Shown piece by piece: positions 19,848-30,219 of a stretch of DNA of 64,000 nucleotides. The stretch comes from Brevundimonas pondensis. GTDB lineage: Bacteria > Pseudomonadota > Alphaproteobacteria > Caulobacterales > Caulobacteraceae. Below the pieces are notes generated by a model. It made no database searches. It saw only the letters and a program-made list of their open reading frames with translations, and was not told the origin of the DNA. The stretch spans positions 1,184,001 to 1,248,000 of the forward strand of contig NZ_CP062006.1 of assembly GCF_017487345.1 (NCBI RefSeq), read 5' to 3'. Within the stretch, counting starts at the first letter, position 1, and each line of letters begins with the position of its first letter. The position numbers and the translations under genes are program-made.

Positions 19848-20867
19848 ATGATCGAAAGAAACTGGCAAGAGCTGATCCGTCCCGAGAAGCCGCAAGTTGA
19901 GGGTGGCTCCGACCCGCTGCGCAAGGCGCGCCTGGTCGCTGAGCCTCTCGAGCGCGGTTTCGGCGTGACGCTCGGCAACGCGCTTCGCCGCGTTCTGCTG
20001 TCCTCGCTGCAAGGCGCGGCTGTCACCGCCATCCAGATCGACGGCGTCGTCCACGAGTTCTCGTCGCTGGAAGGCGTTCGTGAAGACGTGGTCGATATCG
20101 TCCTGAACATCAAGCAACTGGCGCTGCGCATGCACGCCGAAGGCCCCAAGCGCATGACTCTGCGCGCCACGGGCCCCGGCGTCGTCACGGCTGGCCAGAT
20201 CGAAGTCCCGGCTGACATCGAGGTCCTGAACCCCGATCACGTCATCTGCACCCTGGACGACGGCGCTTCGATTCGCATGGAACTGACTGTCCAGAACGGC
20301 AAGGGCTACGTGGCCGCCGAACTGAACCGTCCGGAAGATGCGCCGATCGGCCTGATCGCCGTCGACGCCCTGTACTCGCCGGTCAAGCGCGTCGCCTATC
20401 GCGTCGAGCCGACCCGTCAGGGGCAGTCGATGGACTACGACAAGCTGATCCTGGAAGTTGAAACCAACGGCGCCGTCTCGCCGGTTGACGCGGTGGCCTA
20501 TGCCGCCCGCATCCTGCAAGACCAGCTGCAGATCTTTATCACCTTCGATGAGCCGACCAAGGCTGTTGAGGCGACGGACGGCAAGCCCGACCTGCCCTTC
20601 AACCCGGCCCTGCTCAAGAAGGTTGACGAACTGGAGCTGTCGGTCCGCTCGGCCAACTGCCTGAAGAACGACAACATCGTCTACATCGGCGACTTGATCC
20701 AGAAGACCGAGGGCGAAATGCTTCGCACCCCGAACTTCGGCCGCAAGTCGCTGAACGAGATCAAGGAAGTTCTCGCGACGATGGGCCTGTCGCTCGGCAT
20801 GGACGTGCCGAACTGGCCGCCCGAAAACATCGAAGATCTGGCCAAAAAGTTCGACGACCAGATCTGA
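19848..20867 (+). CDS. rpoA: RNA polymerase subunit alpha
   Basis: The 339-residue subunit has the N-terminal assembly domain ([39 protein letters not shown]). The C-terminal DNA/activator-binding domain is also present ([48 protein letters not shown]). Normal length. It follows rpsK after a hairpin-bearing 94-nt spacer. Confidence 0.99.
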   Translation: MIERNWQELIRPEKPQVEGGSDPLRKARLVAEPLERGFGVTLGNALRRVLLSSLQGAAVTAIQIDGVVHEFSSLEGVREDVVDIVLNIKQLALRMHAEGPKRMTLRATGPGVVTAGQIEVPADIEVLNPDHVICTLDDGASIRMELTVQNGKGYVAAELNRPEDAPIGLIAVDALYSPVKRVAYRVEPTRQGQSMDYDKLILEVETNGAVSPVDAVAYAARILQDQLQIFITFDEPTKAVEATDGKPDLPFNPALLKKVDELELSVRSANCLKNDNIVYIGDLIQKTEGEMLRTPNFGRKSLNEIKEVLATMGLSLGMDVPNWPPENIEDLAKKFDDQI

Positions 20868-20984
20868 TCATCAACCCTCCGCCCAGCGCCAGTCGGCGCG
20901 GATGGGGCGGTTAGAATGAAAAGGCCCCAGGTCCCGCCCCCCTAGTTCAGGGCCGGAAACCAGGGTTGAGTAGGAGAGACCCCG

Positions 20985-21401
20985 ATGCGCCACGGCGCCG
21001 CCTATCGCAAGCTCGGCCGTACGGTCAGCCACCGCCAAGCCATGTTCGCCAACATGGCCGCCTCGCTGATCAAGCACGAGCAGATCACGACCACCCTGCC
21101 GAAGGCGAAGGAACTGCGTCCCTTCGTCGAGAAGCTGGTCACGCTGGCTAAAAAGGGCGACCTGCACGCTCGTCGTCAGGCCATCAGCGCCGTCCGCGAC
21201 GTGCCGCAAGTCGGCAAGCTGTTCGAGACGATCGGCCCGCGTTACGCCGAACGTTCGGGCGGTTACATCCGCATCATGAAGGCCGGCTTCCGTCACGGCG
21301 ACAACGCCGCGATGGCCGTGATCGAGTTCGTCGATCGCGACGTTGATGCCAAGGGCAAGGACTCCGGTCCGGTCTTCGCCATCGAGGGCGACGAAGCCTG
21401 A
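20985..21401 (+). CDS. rplQ: 50S ribosomal protein L17
   Basis: The 138-residue product starts [46 protein letters not shown], the L17 signature. It is the last gene of the ribosomal cluster and is followed by a strong terminator. The spacer from rpoA is 117 nt. Confidence 0.99.
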   Translation: MRHGAAYRKLGRTVSHRQAMFANMAASLIKHEQITTTLPKAKELRPFVEKLVTLAKKGDLHARRQAISAVRDVPQVGKLFETIGPRYAERSGGYIRIMKAGFRHGDNAAMAVIEFVDRDVDAKGKDSGPVFAIEGDEA

Positions 21402-21434
21402 TCGGCTTCACCGTTTCCGGTGTAGAATGAAAGA

Positions 21435-21467
21435 AGGGCGGCGGGTTTCGGACCCGCCGCCCTTTTT
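21435..21467 (+). terminator. Terminator of the ribosomal alpha operon
   Basis: Perfect 12-bp stem agggcggcgggt (21435-21446) / acccgccgccct (21452-21463) followed by ttttt. The stem is identical to the terminator behind the TonB-dependent receptor at 35838-35868. Confidence 0.95.
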
Positions 21468-21482
21468 GCTTGGGGGCGGCCG

Positions 21483-21860
21483 ATGGATGACGGGATCAGG
21501 GTGTTGGCAGGCCAGCGGGTGTTCGTCTGCCCCGAGGACGGACCGCGTCTGGACGGCGAGGCCGCCGCATTGGACCTGATGGGGCGGCTGTGGGGGCTGG
21601 ACGCGGACTGGGTGGCCGTACCGACCACCCTTCTGGGAGAGGACTTCCTGCATTTGAGGACGGGCGTCCTGGGCGGGGTCGTGCAGAAGTTCGTCAACTA
21701 TCGTCTGAGGTTGGCCGTGATGGGCGACATCACGGAGGCGGTAGCGGCCAGCGACGCCCTGCGTGATTTTGTCCGAGAGGCAAATGCAAGCGGGCATGTC
21801 TGGTTCGTCGCTGATCTGGCGGAACTGGAGCAGCGATTGGCCAGGGGCGGGGGCGGTTGA
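21483..21860 (+). CDS. DUF4180 domain protein
   Basis: This 125-residue cytoplasmic protein matches the DUF4180 pattern: LDLMGRLWGLDADWVAVPTTLLGEDFLHLRTGVLGGVVQKFVNYRLRLAVMGDI, then DALRDFVREANASGHVWFVADLAELEQRL. The fold family has no established biochemical role. It starts 15 nt after the rplQ terminator, so it is probably transcribed independently. ATG 21483 is the only good start. Confidence 0.75.
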   Translation: MDDGIRVLAGQRVFVCPEDGPRLDGEAAALDLMGRLWGLDADWVAVPTTLLGEDFLHLRTGVLGGVVQKFVNYRLRLAVMGDITEAVAASDALRDFVREANASGHVWFVADLAELEQRLARGGGG

Positions 21861-21899
21861 CCGATTGTCAGTTAGAGAACTTGCCGCGATACAGGCCCC

Positions 21900-22370
21900 A
21901 TGACCCATCATCAGGACCGCATCGTTGTTTTCGTCCCCGCTCATCGGGACGCGTGGAAGCGGCTGAACACCGACTGGCTGATTGAAGGCGGGTTCGCGCT
22001 GGAGGCCAAGGATCATCTGACGCTGGATGATCCCGAGGGGCAGATTCTGTCCAGGGGCGGTCATATCTTCTTCGCCGAGCGCGACGGGCTTCCGGTCGGC
22101 TGCTGCGGCCTGATCGCCATGGCCGACGGCGGCTATGAGGTCACCAAGATGACCGTGCGGGCTGAGGCGAGGGGCGGGGGCCTGGCGCTGCGTCTGCTGC
22201 AGGCCTGCGAGGCGGCGGCGCGTGACGCCGGGGCGCACCGCCTCTATCTGGAAACCAGCTCTACGCTGGGGCCGGCGTTGGGGCTCTACGCCCGCTTCGG
22301 CTTCGTGCATCTGCCGCCGCAGCCGACGCCTTATGCGCGCGCAGATGTATGGATGGAAAAGCGGCTGTAG
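21900..22370 (+). CDS. GNAT family N-acetyltransferase
   Basis: This 156-residue single-domain GNAT protein has the acetyl-CoA loop region VTKMTVRAEARGGGLALRLLQACEAAARDAGAHRLYLETS and the closing ALGLYARFGF motif. Substrate cannot be told from sequence. It lies 39 nt after the DUF4180 gene on the same strand and ends close to the convergent ABC permease gene. Confidence 0.85.
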   Translation: MTHHQDRIVVFVPAHRDAWKRLNTDWLIEGGFALEAKDHLTLDDPEGQILSRGGHIFFAERDGLPVGCCGLIAMADGGYEVTKMTVRAEARGGGLALRLLQACEAAARDAGAHRLYLETSSTLGPALGLYARFGFVHLPPQPTPYARADVWMEKRL

Positions 22371-22376
22371 AAGCCG

Positions 22377-23234
22377 CTATTCCTTCGACAGGTCCTGACG
22401 CGAGAACCAGGCAATGGCTCCGGCCAAGGGAGCCAGCGTCCACAGGACCAGGCTGGTGACGGCCTTGATGGCGATACCGTCCGGCAGGGCCGCGCTTTCC
22501 ATGCCGCCCTGAATAGTGGCCTTCAAGGCGTCGAAGGCCAGGCCGGGAGCCAGAAGTTGCATCAGCCAGTCGCCGGGTTCCAATCCCAGGGGGCCGGCAA
22601 GAGGGCCGCCGAGAAAGGCCTGGCCTACGCCGAGCACCAGAGGAACGAAGAGCGCGGCCAGCAACGATCGCGTCACGGTGGCGACCAGCAGGCTGACCAT
22701 CAGGAATTGGACCACGCGAACGAAGGACAGCAGGAACAGCAGACCAAAGTCGGTTGCCTGTTCGGCGCCAAAGGTGAAGGTCATTGGGCGGTCTAGGATG
22801 GTGGCCTTGGCGACGTCGGCCATTGAAGCGGCCAGCAAGAAGACCAGCATGGCGGCCAGCGTCAGCAGCTTCACCACCCCGACCTTGCCTAGCAGAAGAT
22901 TGGGGCGGCTGTTGCGGGCGCTGATCAGACGCCAGGTCTCCCAGCGATAGTCGCCGGCATAGAGGGTGGCGGCGCCGATCAGCAGGAAGGCGAGGATGGC
23001 TGGATTGGCCAGGTCGCCGGTGCTGCTGACGAGGGCCTGTCCCAGGTCCAGCGGGCCGCCCAGCCCGAGGGGCAGGTTGGCGCCGTTTATCTTGACCGCC
23101 CTGGACTGGATCACGAGCTGACCGATGATCGAGATCGCAAGGGCCATGACCGGCACGAAGAAGACGCTCCAGAAGACCGCAGTCCGGTTCTGAAGCAGGC
23201 GATAGGTTTCGGAGCGGATGGCGTCAGCCAGCAT
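22377..23234 (-). CDS. ABC-2 type transporter permease
   Basis: This 285-residue membrane protein has about six hydrophobic segments (AVFWSVFFVPVMALAISIIGQLV near the N-terminus, ILAFLLIGAATLYAG, LLTLAAMLVFLLAASMA, LLFLLSFVRVVQFLMVSLLVATV, LFVPLVLGVGQAFLGG, VTSLVLWTLAPLAGAIAWF). Together with the overlapping ATPase gene it forms an ABC-2 exporter of unknown cargo. ATG 23234 is preferred: gggagg lies 6 nt upstream, and the start falls 11 nt inside the end of the ATPase gene, implying coupled translation. Confidence 0.85.
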   Translation of the reverse strand: MLADAIRSETYRLLQNRTAVFWSVFFVPVMALAISIIGQLVIQSRAVKINGANLPLGLGGPLDLGQALVSSTGDLANPAILAFLLIGAATLYAGDYRWETWRLISARNSRPNLLLGKVGVVKLLTLAAMLVFLLAASMADVAKATILDRPMTFTFGAEQATDFGLLFLLSFVRVVQFLMVSLLVATVTRSLLAALFVPLVLGVGQAFLGGPLAGPLGLEPGDWLMQLLAPGLAFDALKATIQGGMESAALPDGIAIKAVTSLVLWTLAPLAGAIAWFSRQDLSKE

Positions 23235-24147
23235 GGAGGGCCTCCCGGACCTGAGCATCGGTGCGCGCGGGGCCGGTCTCGGCCATGAAGACGCTTTCCA
23301 GATCGGCGCCGACCCAGCGGGCCTCGTCGATATCCACGCCCTGTTCGATCAGGGCGCGCAGCAGGGCGGGACCCTCGGTGCGGGGAATGGCGGCCAGAAC
23401 GGCGTCGCCGTCCAGCGTCGCCTTGTCTCCGAGAACTGCCATGATCTTGGCCAGCGGCGTGGCGGAAAGGCGCAGGCGCTCGCCCGAGGCTGTCAGTTCG
23501 CTGACCTTGCCTTCGGCGGCCAGGGCGCCTCGATTGAAGATGGCCACCCGGTCGCAGATGCGCTGGACCTCGAGCAACTGGTGGCTGGCCAGGATGATGG
23601 TCACGCCGTCGTCGTCGGCCAGGCTGCGGATCAGGGCGCGCATTTCCTGGATGCCGGGCGGGTCCATGCCGCTGGTCGGTTCATCGAGGATGACGAGATC
23701 CGGCCTGGTCATCAGGGCGGCGGCGACGCCGAGGCGCTGCAGCATGCCGACCGAGAAGCCGCGCACCCGGCGGTTGGCGGCCTCGGTCAGGCCGACGCGG
23801 TCCAGCCAGGCGTCGATGGCGGCGTCCTTGCTCATGCCATGCGCGAGGGCCAGCCATTCCAGCACCTGACGCGCGGTCATGTAGGGCGGGAAGCGCGGCG
23901 TCTCGATCATGGAGCCGACACGGCGCATGACGGCGGGATCGCCCGCATGCTGGCCCAGCACCCGGACCTGTCCGGCGGTAGGCCTGATCAGGCCCAGCAG
24001 GATGCGGAACAGGGTGGACTTGCCGGCGCCGTTCGGGCCCAGCACGCCGTAAACCCCGCCGCGCGGGATGCTCAGGCTTAATCCGTCCAGGGCGCGCACG
24101 GCGCCATAGGTCTTGCTCAGGCCGGTCGTTTCGATAACAGCGGTCAT
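23224..24147 (-). CDS. ABC transporter ATP-binding protein
   Basis: This 307-residue ATPase has Walker A GPNGAGKST (37-45), a degenerate signature FSVGMLQRLG (131-140), Walker B LVILDEPTSG (151-160) and a C-terminal regulatory-type extension. The pattern is typical of ABC-2 exporters of the antibiotic/lipid type. ATG 24147 gives the standard N-terminus MTAVIETTGLSKTYGAV; the longer frame to 24360 runs through the divergent promoter region. It lies head-to-head with the phosphodiesterase gene. Confidence 0.9.
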   Translation of the reverse strand: MTAVIETTGLSKTYGAVRALDGLSLSIPRGGVYGVLGPNGAGKSTLFRILLGLIRPTAGQVRVLGQHAGDPAVMRRVGSMIETPRFPPYMTARQVLEWLALAHGMSKDAAIDAWLDRVGLTEAANRRVRGFSVGMLQRLGVAAALMTRPDLVILDEPTSGMDPPGIQEMRALIRSLADDDGVTIILASHQLLEVQRICDRVAIFNRGALAAEGKVSELTASGERLRLSATPLAKIMAVLGDKATLDGDAVLAAIPRTEGPALLRALIEQGVDIDEARWVGADLESVFMAETGPARTDAQVREALHAG

Positions 24148-24247
24148 GCGGCAGAGCTTGGCCCGGTGGGGACAAGCCGACAAGCCGTCTTCCGCCTGTT
24201 GCAGATTAAGCTTAGGCAATCTTCCCGAAGTCGCTTCGGAGTTCCCC

Positions 24248-25468
24248 ATGTTTTCTCGCGTCGCGGGTCTGTGTCTGGCCCTGCTGTTGAGCGCCTGCGC
24301 CACTACGCCGGTCGTCGTGCCCAGGTCGGCTGAACCGCCTCTGGTCATGCTGATTTCCATTGACGGTTTCCGCGCCGACTATCTGGACCGGGGGATCACG
24401 CCCAACCTGTCGCGACTGGCGGGCGAGGGAGCGACGGGGCCGATGCGGCCGTCCTTTCCCAGCGTGACCTTCCCCAACCACTATACGCTGGTGACGGGCC
24501 TGCACCCCGACCACCACGGCATTGTCGGCAACAACATGGTGGATGCCGAGCTGGGTCGCTTCTCGCTGGGCAACAAGCAGGCCGTCACCGACCGCCGCTG
24601 GTGGGATCAGGGCGAGCCGATCTGGGTCTCGGCCGAGAAGGCGGGCGTCAAGACCGCCACCATGTTCTGGCCGGGATCTGAGGCCGATATTCGCGGCGTG
24701 CGTCCGACCTACTGGACGACCTTCGACCAGGGCATGCCGGGTGACGCGCGTGTGGATCGCGTGCTGGGATGGATGGACCTGTCGGCGGATCAGCGGCCGC
24801 AGCTGACCACCCTCTATTTCGACATCGTCGACACCCAGGGCCACCACAACGGCCCCGACGCGCCCGAGACCGCCGAGGCCATCCGTTCGGTCGACGCCTC
24901 CATCGGCCGTCTGGTCGAGGGGCTGAAGGCGCGGGGTCTGTATGAACGCACGGTTCTGGTGGTGGTGTCCGATCACGGCATGGCCGCCACCTCGCCCGAG
25001 CGCGTGACCTGGATCGACGACCTGATTGACCCGGCGGCGATCCAGATCGTCTATTCCGGCGCCGTCAGCTTTCTGAACCCCGCCCCGGGCCGGGAGGCCG
25101 AGGTTGAGGCGGCGCTGCTGGGCTCGCGCCCGCATCTGGACTGCTGGAAGAAGAGCGAGATCCCGGCCCGGTTCGTCCTGGGTTCCAACCCGCGTGTTTC
25201 GGCCATTGTCTGCGCCTCGGAGCCGGGCTGGACCTTGACGACGAAGGCGCGTCCCGTGACCAGGGCGGGCGGGGCGCACGGCTATGACAATTTCTCGCCG
25301 GACATGGCGGCCATCTTCATCGCCCGTGGACCGGGGGTGGTTCAGGGGCGGCGACTGCGTGATCTGGACAGCGTCGATGTGCAGCCCTTCCTGGCCCGTA
25401 TTCTGGGCGTGGACGCCCCACTAGGCGATGGTCGACCGGAAGACACGCTATCGGTGACGTCACGCTGA
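24248..25468 (+). CDS. Nucleotide pyrophosphatase/phosphodiesterase-like lipoprotein
   Basis: This 406-residue protein belongs to the alkaline-phosphatase superfamily, NPP group. The lipobox LSAC (14-17) predicts a lipoprotein. Metal/catalytic motifs are visible: D39 in ISIDGFR, the nucleophile T74 in PSVTFPNHYT, DTQGHHNGPD, SDHGM, and GAHGYDN near the C-terminus. It should hydrolyse phosphodiester or pyrophosphate bonds of nucleotides or related substrates in the periplasm. ATG 24248 is chosen for the signal peptide. Confidence 0.9.
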   Translation: MFSRVAGLCLALLLSACATTPVVVPRSAEPPLVMLISIDGFRADYLDRGITPNLSRLAGEGATGPMRPSFPSVTFPNHYTLVTGLHPDHHGIVGNNMVDAELGRFSLGNKQAVTDRRWWDQGEPIWVSAEKAGVKTATMFWPGSEADIRGVRPTYWTTFDQGMPGDARVDRVLGWMDLSADQRPQLTTLYFDIVDTQGHHNGPDAPETAEAIRSVDASIGRLVEGLKARGLYERTVLVVVSDHGMAATSPERVTWIDDLIDPAAIQIVYSGAVSFLNPAPGREAEVEAALLGSRPHLDCWKKSEIPARFVLGSNPRVSAIVCASEPGWTLTTKARPVTRAGGAHGYDNFSPDMAAIFIARGPGVVQGRRLRDLDSVDVQPFLARILGVDAPLGDGRPEDTLSVTSR

Positions 25469-25506
25469 TCCCCGCGTAAAAGAGCGCTCCAACAGATCGG
25501 CGTTCC

Positions 25507-26814
25507 ATGTCCCTGCATCACCCCAAGGTCCGCCGCGCGGCGATGGCCTTCATCTTCGTCACGGCGGTGCTCGACATCGTGGCCATGGGGATTGTCATCC
25601 CTGTCCTGCCGCATCTGATCGAGGAGTTTGTCGGCTCCAATGCGCGGGCGGGACTGCTGAACGGGGTCTTCGTGGCCCTGTGGGCCGGGATGCAGTTCCT
25701 GGCCTCGCCGGTCATCGGTTCGTTGTCGGATCAGTACGGGCGTCGTCCGGTTATTCTGATCAGCTGTGCCGGGCTGGCGGCGGACTATGTGCTGATGGCG
25801 CTGGCGCCCAATCTGTGGTGGCTGGCGGTCGGACGGCTGATCGCGGGCGTCACCTCGTCCAGTTTCACGACCATCTACGCCTACATGGCCGACATCACCG
25901 AGCCGGAAAAGCGGGCGCGGGCCTATGGCCTGATCGGGGCGGCCTTCTCGGGTGGGTTCGTGCTGGGGCCGGTGCTGGGTGGGTTCCTCGGCGAGTTCGG
26001 GCCGCGCGTGCCCTTCTGGGTGGCGGGCGGTCTGTCGGGCGTGGCCTTCCTCTATGGACTGTTCATTCTGCCCGAGAGCCTGGCGCCCGAAAAACGCATG
26101 CCCTTCAGCTGGCGGCGCGCCAATCCTGTCGGAGCCATGATCCTGCTGAAACGGCATGCCGAACTGACCGGCCTCGCGGTCGTGAACTTCCTGCTCTATT
26201 TCGCCCACCACGTCTTCTCGGCGGTCTTCGTCCTTTATGCCGGTCTGAGATACGACTGGGGGCCGTGGCAGGTGGGAATGTTGCTGGCCCTGGTGGGGGT
26301 GCTGGACATGATCGTTCAGGGTGTCCTCGTCGGGCCGGTGTCGAAGCGGTTCGGCGACCGGGCGACCATGGTGTTCGGCCTTTGCGGCGGGACGGTCGGC
26401 ATCGCCCTGATGGGGTGGGCGCCGACAGGCGTGGCCTTCATCATAGCCATGCTGCCCAACGCCCTGTGGGGCCTGGCCATGCCGACCTTGCAATCCCTGA
26501 TGACCCGGCGCGTCAGCGAGAGCGAGCAGGGCCAGTTGCAAGGCGCCAACATGAGCGTCGCCTCCATCGCGGGCGTGGCCTCGCCGCTGTTCTTCGGCTG
26601 GGTCTATTCGGTGTCGGTGGGCGAGGGCTTTGGGCCGATGACGGCATGGTTGCGGGGCCTCGGCATCGACGCGAAACTGGCGTCCGCGGCGGTGGACGCC
26701 ATTTCGACGCCTGGCCTAGCCTTCTATCTAGCAGCTGTCGCCCTGGCCTTGGCGGCGCTGATCGGCTGGATCACCGCGCGCAGGGCGGAACGGGACGAGG
26801 TCACGGTCGTTTGA
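25507..26814 (+). CDS. MFS transporter, TetA/TCR-like
   Basis: This 435-residue protein has about twelve hydrophobic segments and the motif A GSLSDQYGRRP (71-81) between the second and third. GRLIAGVTSSSFTTIYAYMADITEPEKRARAYG and GPVLGGFLGEFGPRVPFWVA are typical of the TCR/tetracycline-efflux-like drug:H+ antiporters. Substrate unknown; resistance function is not implied. It follows the phosphodiesterase gene after 38 nt. Confidence 0.85.
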   Translation: MSLHHPKVRRAAMAFIFVTAVLDIVAMGIVIPVLPHLIEEFVGSNARAGLLNGVFVALWAGMQFLASPVIGSLSDQYGRRPVILISCAGLAADYVLMALAPNLWWLAVGRLIAGVTSSSFTTIYAYMADITEPEKRARAYGLIGAAFSGGFVLGPVLGGFLGEFGPRVPFWVAGGLSGVAFLYGLFILPESLAPEKRMPFSWRRANPVGAMILLKRHAELTGLAVVNFLLYFAHHVFSAVFVLYAGLRYDWGPWQVGMLLALVGVLDMIVQGVLVGPVSKRFGDRATMVFGLCGGTVGIALMGWAPTGVAFIIAMLPNALWGLAMPTLQSLMTRRVSESEQGQLQGANMSVASIAGVASPLFFGWVYSVSVGEGFGPMTAWLRGLGIDAKLASAAVDAISTPGLAFYLAAVALALAALIGWITARRAERDEVTVV

Positions 26815-26913
26815 TCGCGAGTGGCGTCAGGCTTGGCCGTTGGCCTTGATCCTGTCCCAAAACCGTTGCGCAATGCCTTGTAAACTCAGCCTTCCGAACG
26901 AGACCGGGACGAG

Positions 26914-28302
26914 ATGAAGACTTCCAGACTGGCCATCGCCGCCGCCTTGATGCTGTCCGCCTGCGGCCAGCCGCAACCGTCAAAGGCGCAGGAGGGGATC
27001 TTCGCCGAGCAGCCGCGTCAGGCCCCGCGCGACGCCGGAACCATGAAGTCCAGCTTTGCGCCTGTGGTGCGCGAGGCCGCGCCCGCCGTGGTCAATATCT
27101 CGGCGCGTGGCGTGCAGCAGGTTCGCGATCCCTTCTTCGAGCTGTTCGGCGGCGGACCGCAGTCGCGGGTGACCGGCTCGATCGGTTCGGGCGTCATCGT
27201 GCGCGCGGACGGGGTGGTGGTGACCAACAACCACGTCATCCAGAACATGCAGCAGATCCGCGTCACCCTGAACGACCGGCGCGAATATCCGGCGCGCGTT
27301 CTGCTGGCCGACGAGCGGTCCGACATCGCCGTCCTGCAACTGGAACAGGTGGACGGCGACCTGCCGGTACTGCGTATCGACGATCAGGAAGAGCAGCAGG
27401 TCGGGGATCTGGTCCTGGCCATCGGCAATCCGTTCGGCGTCGGCCAGACGGTGACCAACGGCATCATCTCGGCGGTGAATCGCACCGAGACGGGGATCAG
27501 TGATTCCGGTTCCTTCATCCAGACCGACGCGGCGATCAATCCTGGCAATTCGGGCGGCGCCCTGGTCGACATGGACGGCGACCTGATCGGCATCAACACC
27601 GCTATCTTCTCGCGCACCGGCTCCTCGACCGGGGTCGGCTTTGCGGTGCCGGCGACCATGGTGAAGCGGGTGGTGGATTCCGCCATTGGCGGGGCCAAGT
27701 CCGTCGTGCGGCCGTGGCTGGGCGTGAAGGGCGACACCGTCAGCGCCGACATTGCCCGCAGCCTGGGCCTGTCGCGGCCTCAGGGCCTGATCATCACCGA
27801 GGTCTATCCCCAGGGACCGGGTGCGCGCGCCGGGCTGGAGCAGGGCGACGTCATCACCGCCGTCGATGGGGCCGAGATCAATGACCAGGGCGGCCTGAAC
27901 TTCCGCGTCGGCACCCGCTCGCCCAATGACACGGTGGCCGTGACCATCCTGCGTGACGGACGCACCCAGACGGTCAACGCCCGTGTTTCGACCCTGCCGG
28001 GCGACGCCGACCCCGGTCAGGGCGCGACCGTGGGGCAGGGAGCATTGGCCGGACTGCAGGGCGTGGCGTTGAATCCGGCCCTGGCCGACCGTCTGGGCGG
28101 CGATCCCTTCACCAGCGGCGTGGTCGTGACCGGCTTGCAGCGCAACAGCGTCCCCGCGCGCATCGGCTTGCGCCCCAACGACCTGATCGTTCAGGTGGAC
28201 GGCCGTCCGGCGACCTCGGTCGCCGCCCTGGCGCGGGCGCAACGCGGCTCAGAACTGACCATCGTGCGCGGCGGCCGCAAGCTGACGGGGCGGTTGCCGT
28301 AG
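26914..28302 (+). CDS. HtrA/Do-family serine protease, lipoprotein form
   Basis: This 462-residue periplasmic protease/chaperone has the lipobox LSAC (14-17), then a trypsin-like domain with H107 (TNNHVI), D137 (RSDIAV) and S213 (GNSGGAL). Two PDZ domains follow (about 265-355 and 370-455). DegP-type enzymes degrade misfolded envelope proteins. Most Do proteases have a cleavable signal peptide, so the lipobox suggests a membrane-anchored variant. It has its own 99-nt upstream region. Confidence 0.93.
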   Translation: MKTSRLAIAAALMLSACGQPQPSKAQEGIFAEQPRQAPRDAGTMKSSFAPVVREAAPAVVNISARGVQQVRDPFFELFGGGPQSRVTGSIGSGVIVRADGVVVTNNHVIQNMQQIRVTLNDRREYPARVLLADERSDIAVLQLEQVDGDLPVLRIDDQEEQQVGDLVLAIGNPFGVGQTVTNGIISAVNRTETGISDSGSFIQTDAAINPGNSGGALVDMDGDLIGINTAIFSRTGSSTGVGFAVPATMVKRVVDSAIGGAKSVVRPWLGVKGDTVSADIARSLGLSRPQGLIITEVYPQGPGARAGLEQGDVITAVDGAEINDQGGLNFRVGTRSPNDTVAVTILRDGRTQTVNARVSTLPGDADPGQGATVGQGALAGLQGVALNPALADRLGGDPFTSGVVVTGLQRNSVPARIGLRPNDLIVQVDGRPATSVAALARAQRGSELTIVRGGRKLTGRLP

Positions 28303-28319
28303 AAGGGCGGTGACGGAGC

Positions 28320-28739
28320 TCAGCTCCTCTTCCGGCCGCCGATGGACCAGGTGTGGCCGAAGGGGTCGCGGAGCTGACCATAGCGGTCGCCCCAGAACTG
28401 ATCCTCCAGCGGCATGACGGGGATGGCGCCCGCCACCAGAGCGCGGTTCCACCATTCGTCGGGATCATCGACCTGAAGGTGCAGGGTGACGCCCTTGGGC
28501 GTGATGTCGGCCTCGCCGGTCCATTCGGGGAACTCGTCGGCCAGCATCAGGCTGGCGCCATTGATCTTGAGGTGTGCGTGCATCAGCCGCTCGCCGTCCT
28601 CGGCGGGCATCCGCATGATCTCCTCGGCGCCGAAGGCCCGGCCGTAGAACTCGATGGCCGCCGCGCCGCCGCGCGAGGGAATGGTCAGATGGGGCGTGAC
28701 GCCGCCCGTGGGACCCTGGTTCGGCTGGGGTTCGGACAT
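28320..28739 (-). CDS. VOC-superfamily protein, PhnB-like
   Basis: This 139-residue protein contains the paired beta-alpha-beta units of the glyoxalase/VOC fold: VTPHLTIPSRGGAAAIEFYGRAFGAEEIMRM and VTLHLQVDDPDEWWNRALVAGA, ending YGQLRDPFGHTWSIG. The pattern matches PhnB/YdcE-like members, whose substrates are mostly unknown. It is convergent with the HtrA gene. Confidence 0.85.
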   Translation of the reverse strand: MSEPQPNQGPTGGVTPHLTIPSRGGAAAIEFYGRAFGAEEIMRMPAEDGERLMHAHLKINGASLMLADEFPEWTGEADITPKGVTLHLQVDDPDEWWNRALVAGAIPVMPLEDQFWGDRYGQLRDPFGHTWSIGGRKRS

Positions 28740-28806
28740 GGTTCCTCCGTTCGGGACGGTAGAAGTGCGTGTATTCGCCTGAACGAACGCCTATCTAGGC
28801 TGTTCC

Positions 28807-30114
28807 ATGACTGACCTGTTTGAAGCCGCCGGCATCCACGCCCCTGACGCCCCCTTGGCCGACCGTCTGCGCCCGCAGACGCTGGAGCAGGTGGTGGGCC
28901 AGGACCATCTGCTGGGCGAGGGCGGGCCGATCCGCCGCATGATCGAGGCCGGGCGTCTGGGCTCCATGATCCTGTGGGGGCCGCCGGGGACCGGCAAGAC
29001 CACCATCGCCCGGCTTCTGGCCAAGGCGGCGGGCTATGAATACCAGTCGATCAGCGCCGTCTTCTCGGGCGTCGCCGACCTGAAGAAGGCGTTCGAGGCC
29101 GCGCGGATGCGCCGCGCCGCGGGTCAGCAGACCCTGCTGTTCGTGGACGAGATCCACCGCTTCAACCGCGCCCAGCAGGACGGCTTCCTGCCCTTCGTCG
29201 AGGAAGGGATCGTCACCCTGGTCGGCGCCACGACCGAGAACCCGAGCTTCGAGCTGAACGGGGCGCTGCTGTCGCGGAGCCAAGTCTATGTGCTGAAGCG
29301 TCTGGACGATGCGGCGCTGGATCAACTGTTGGACCGGGCGGCGGCCCTGATGGAGCGGCCTCTGCCGCTGACGTCCGAGGCGCGTCAGGCCATGCTGGCC
29401 CTGGCCGATGGCGACGGCCGCTATCTGCTGACCATGTCCGAGGTTCTGTTCGACCTGCCCGAGGGCGAGTTGCTGGACGTTCAGGGCCTGGCCGGCGTGC
29501 TTCAGAAACGCGCGCCCGCCTACGACAAGTCGCGCGAGGAGCACTACAACCTCATATCCGCCCTGCATAAGTCGGTGCGCGGATCGGACCCGGACGCGGC
29601 CCTCTACTGGCTGGCGCGGATGCTGAACGGGGGCGAGGACCCGCTCTATCTGGCGCGGCGGATCGTGCGGATGGCGGTCGAGGACATCGGACAGGCCGAT
29701 CCCCTGTCCATCCTGGTCGCCAACGCCGCCAAGGACACCTACGACTTCCTCGGCAGCCCCGAAGGCGAACTAGCCCTGGCCCAGGCGGTGGTCCATCTGG
29801 CCACGGCGCCCAAGTCGGTGGGGGTCTATGAGGCCTTCAAGGCGGCGAAGAAGGCGGCGCATGAGACCGGCTCCCTGATGCCGCCCGCCCATATCCGCAA
29901 CGCCCCGACCAAGCTGATGAAACAGCTCGGCTACGGCAAGGGGTACCAGTACGATCCCGACACGCCCGAGGGCTTTTCCGGCGCCAACTTCTTCCCCGAC
30001 GAGATGGAACGCCGCACCTTCTACAAGCCGAAAGGCGAGGGCCACGAAGAGAAGGTCAAGGCGCGACTGGAACGCTGGGCGGCCTTGCGGGAACGGGCGC
30101 AGAGGGAAGGCTGA
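28807..30114 (+). CDS. rarA: Replication-associated recombination protein A
   Basis: This 435-residue AAA+ ATPase has Walker [10 protein letters not shown] (58-66) and Walker [11 protein letters not shown] (about 110-119), followed by sensor 1 [22 protein letters not shown]. The tail [27 protein letters not shown] and [21 protein letters not shown] is characteristic of RarA/MgsA, which acts at stalled replication forks. Confidence 0.97.
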   Translation: MTDLFEAAGIHAPDAPLADRLRPQTLEQVVGQDHLLGEGGPIRRMIEAGRLGSMILWGPPGTGKTTIARLLAKAAGYEYQSISAVFSGVADLKKAFEAARMRRAAGQQTLLFVDEIHRFNRAQQDGFLPFVEEGIVTLVGATTENPSFELNGALLSRSQVYVLKRLDDAALDQLLDRAAALMERPLPLTSEARQAMLALADGDGRYLLTMSEVLFDLPEGELLDVQGLAGVLQKRAPAYDKSREEHYNLISALHKSVRGSDPDAALYWLARMLNGGEDPLYLARRIVRMAVEDIGQADPLSILVANAAKDTYDFLGSPEGELALAQAVVHLATAPKSVGVYEAFKAAKKAAHETGSLMPPAHIRNAPTKLMKQLGYGKGYQYDPDTPEGFSGANFFPDEMERRTFYKPKGEGHEEKVKARLERWAALRERAQREG

Positions 30115-30219
30115 GTCTTTCCTCCTCATGGGGAGGAAAGGCAGAGTGATCGCCGTTCATTGTTAAGCATGGCCGTTCGGGCTTAGCCTGTCCCTCATCG
30201 GCAACCTGGGGAGGGAACA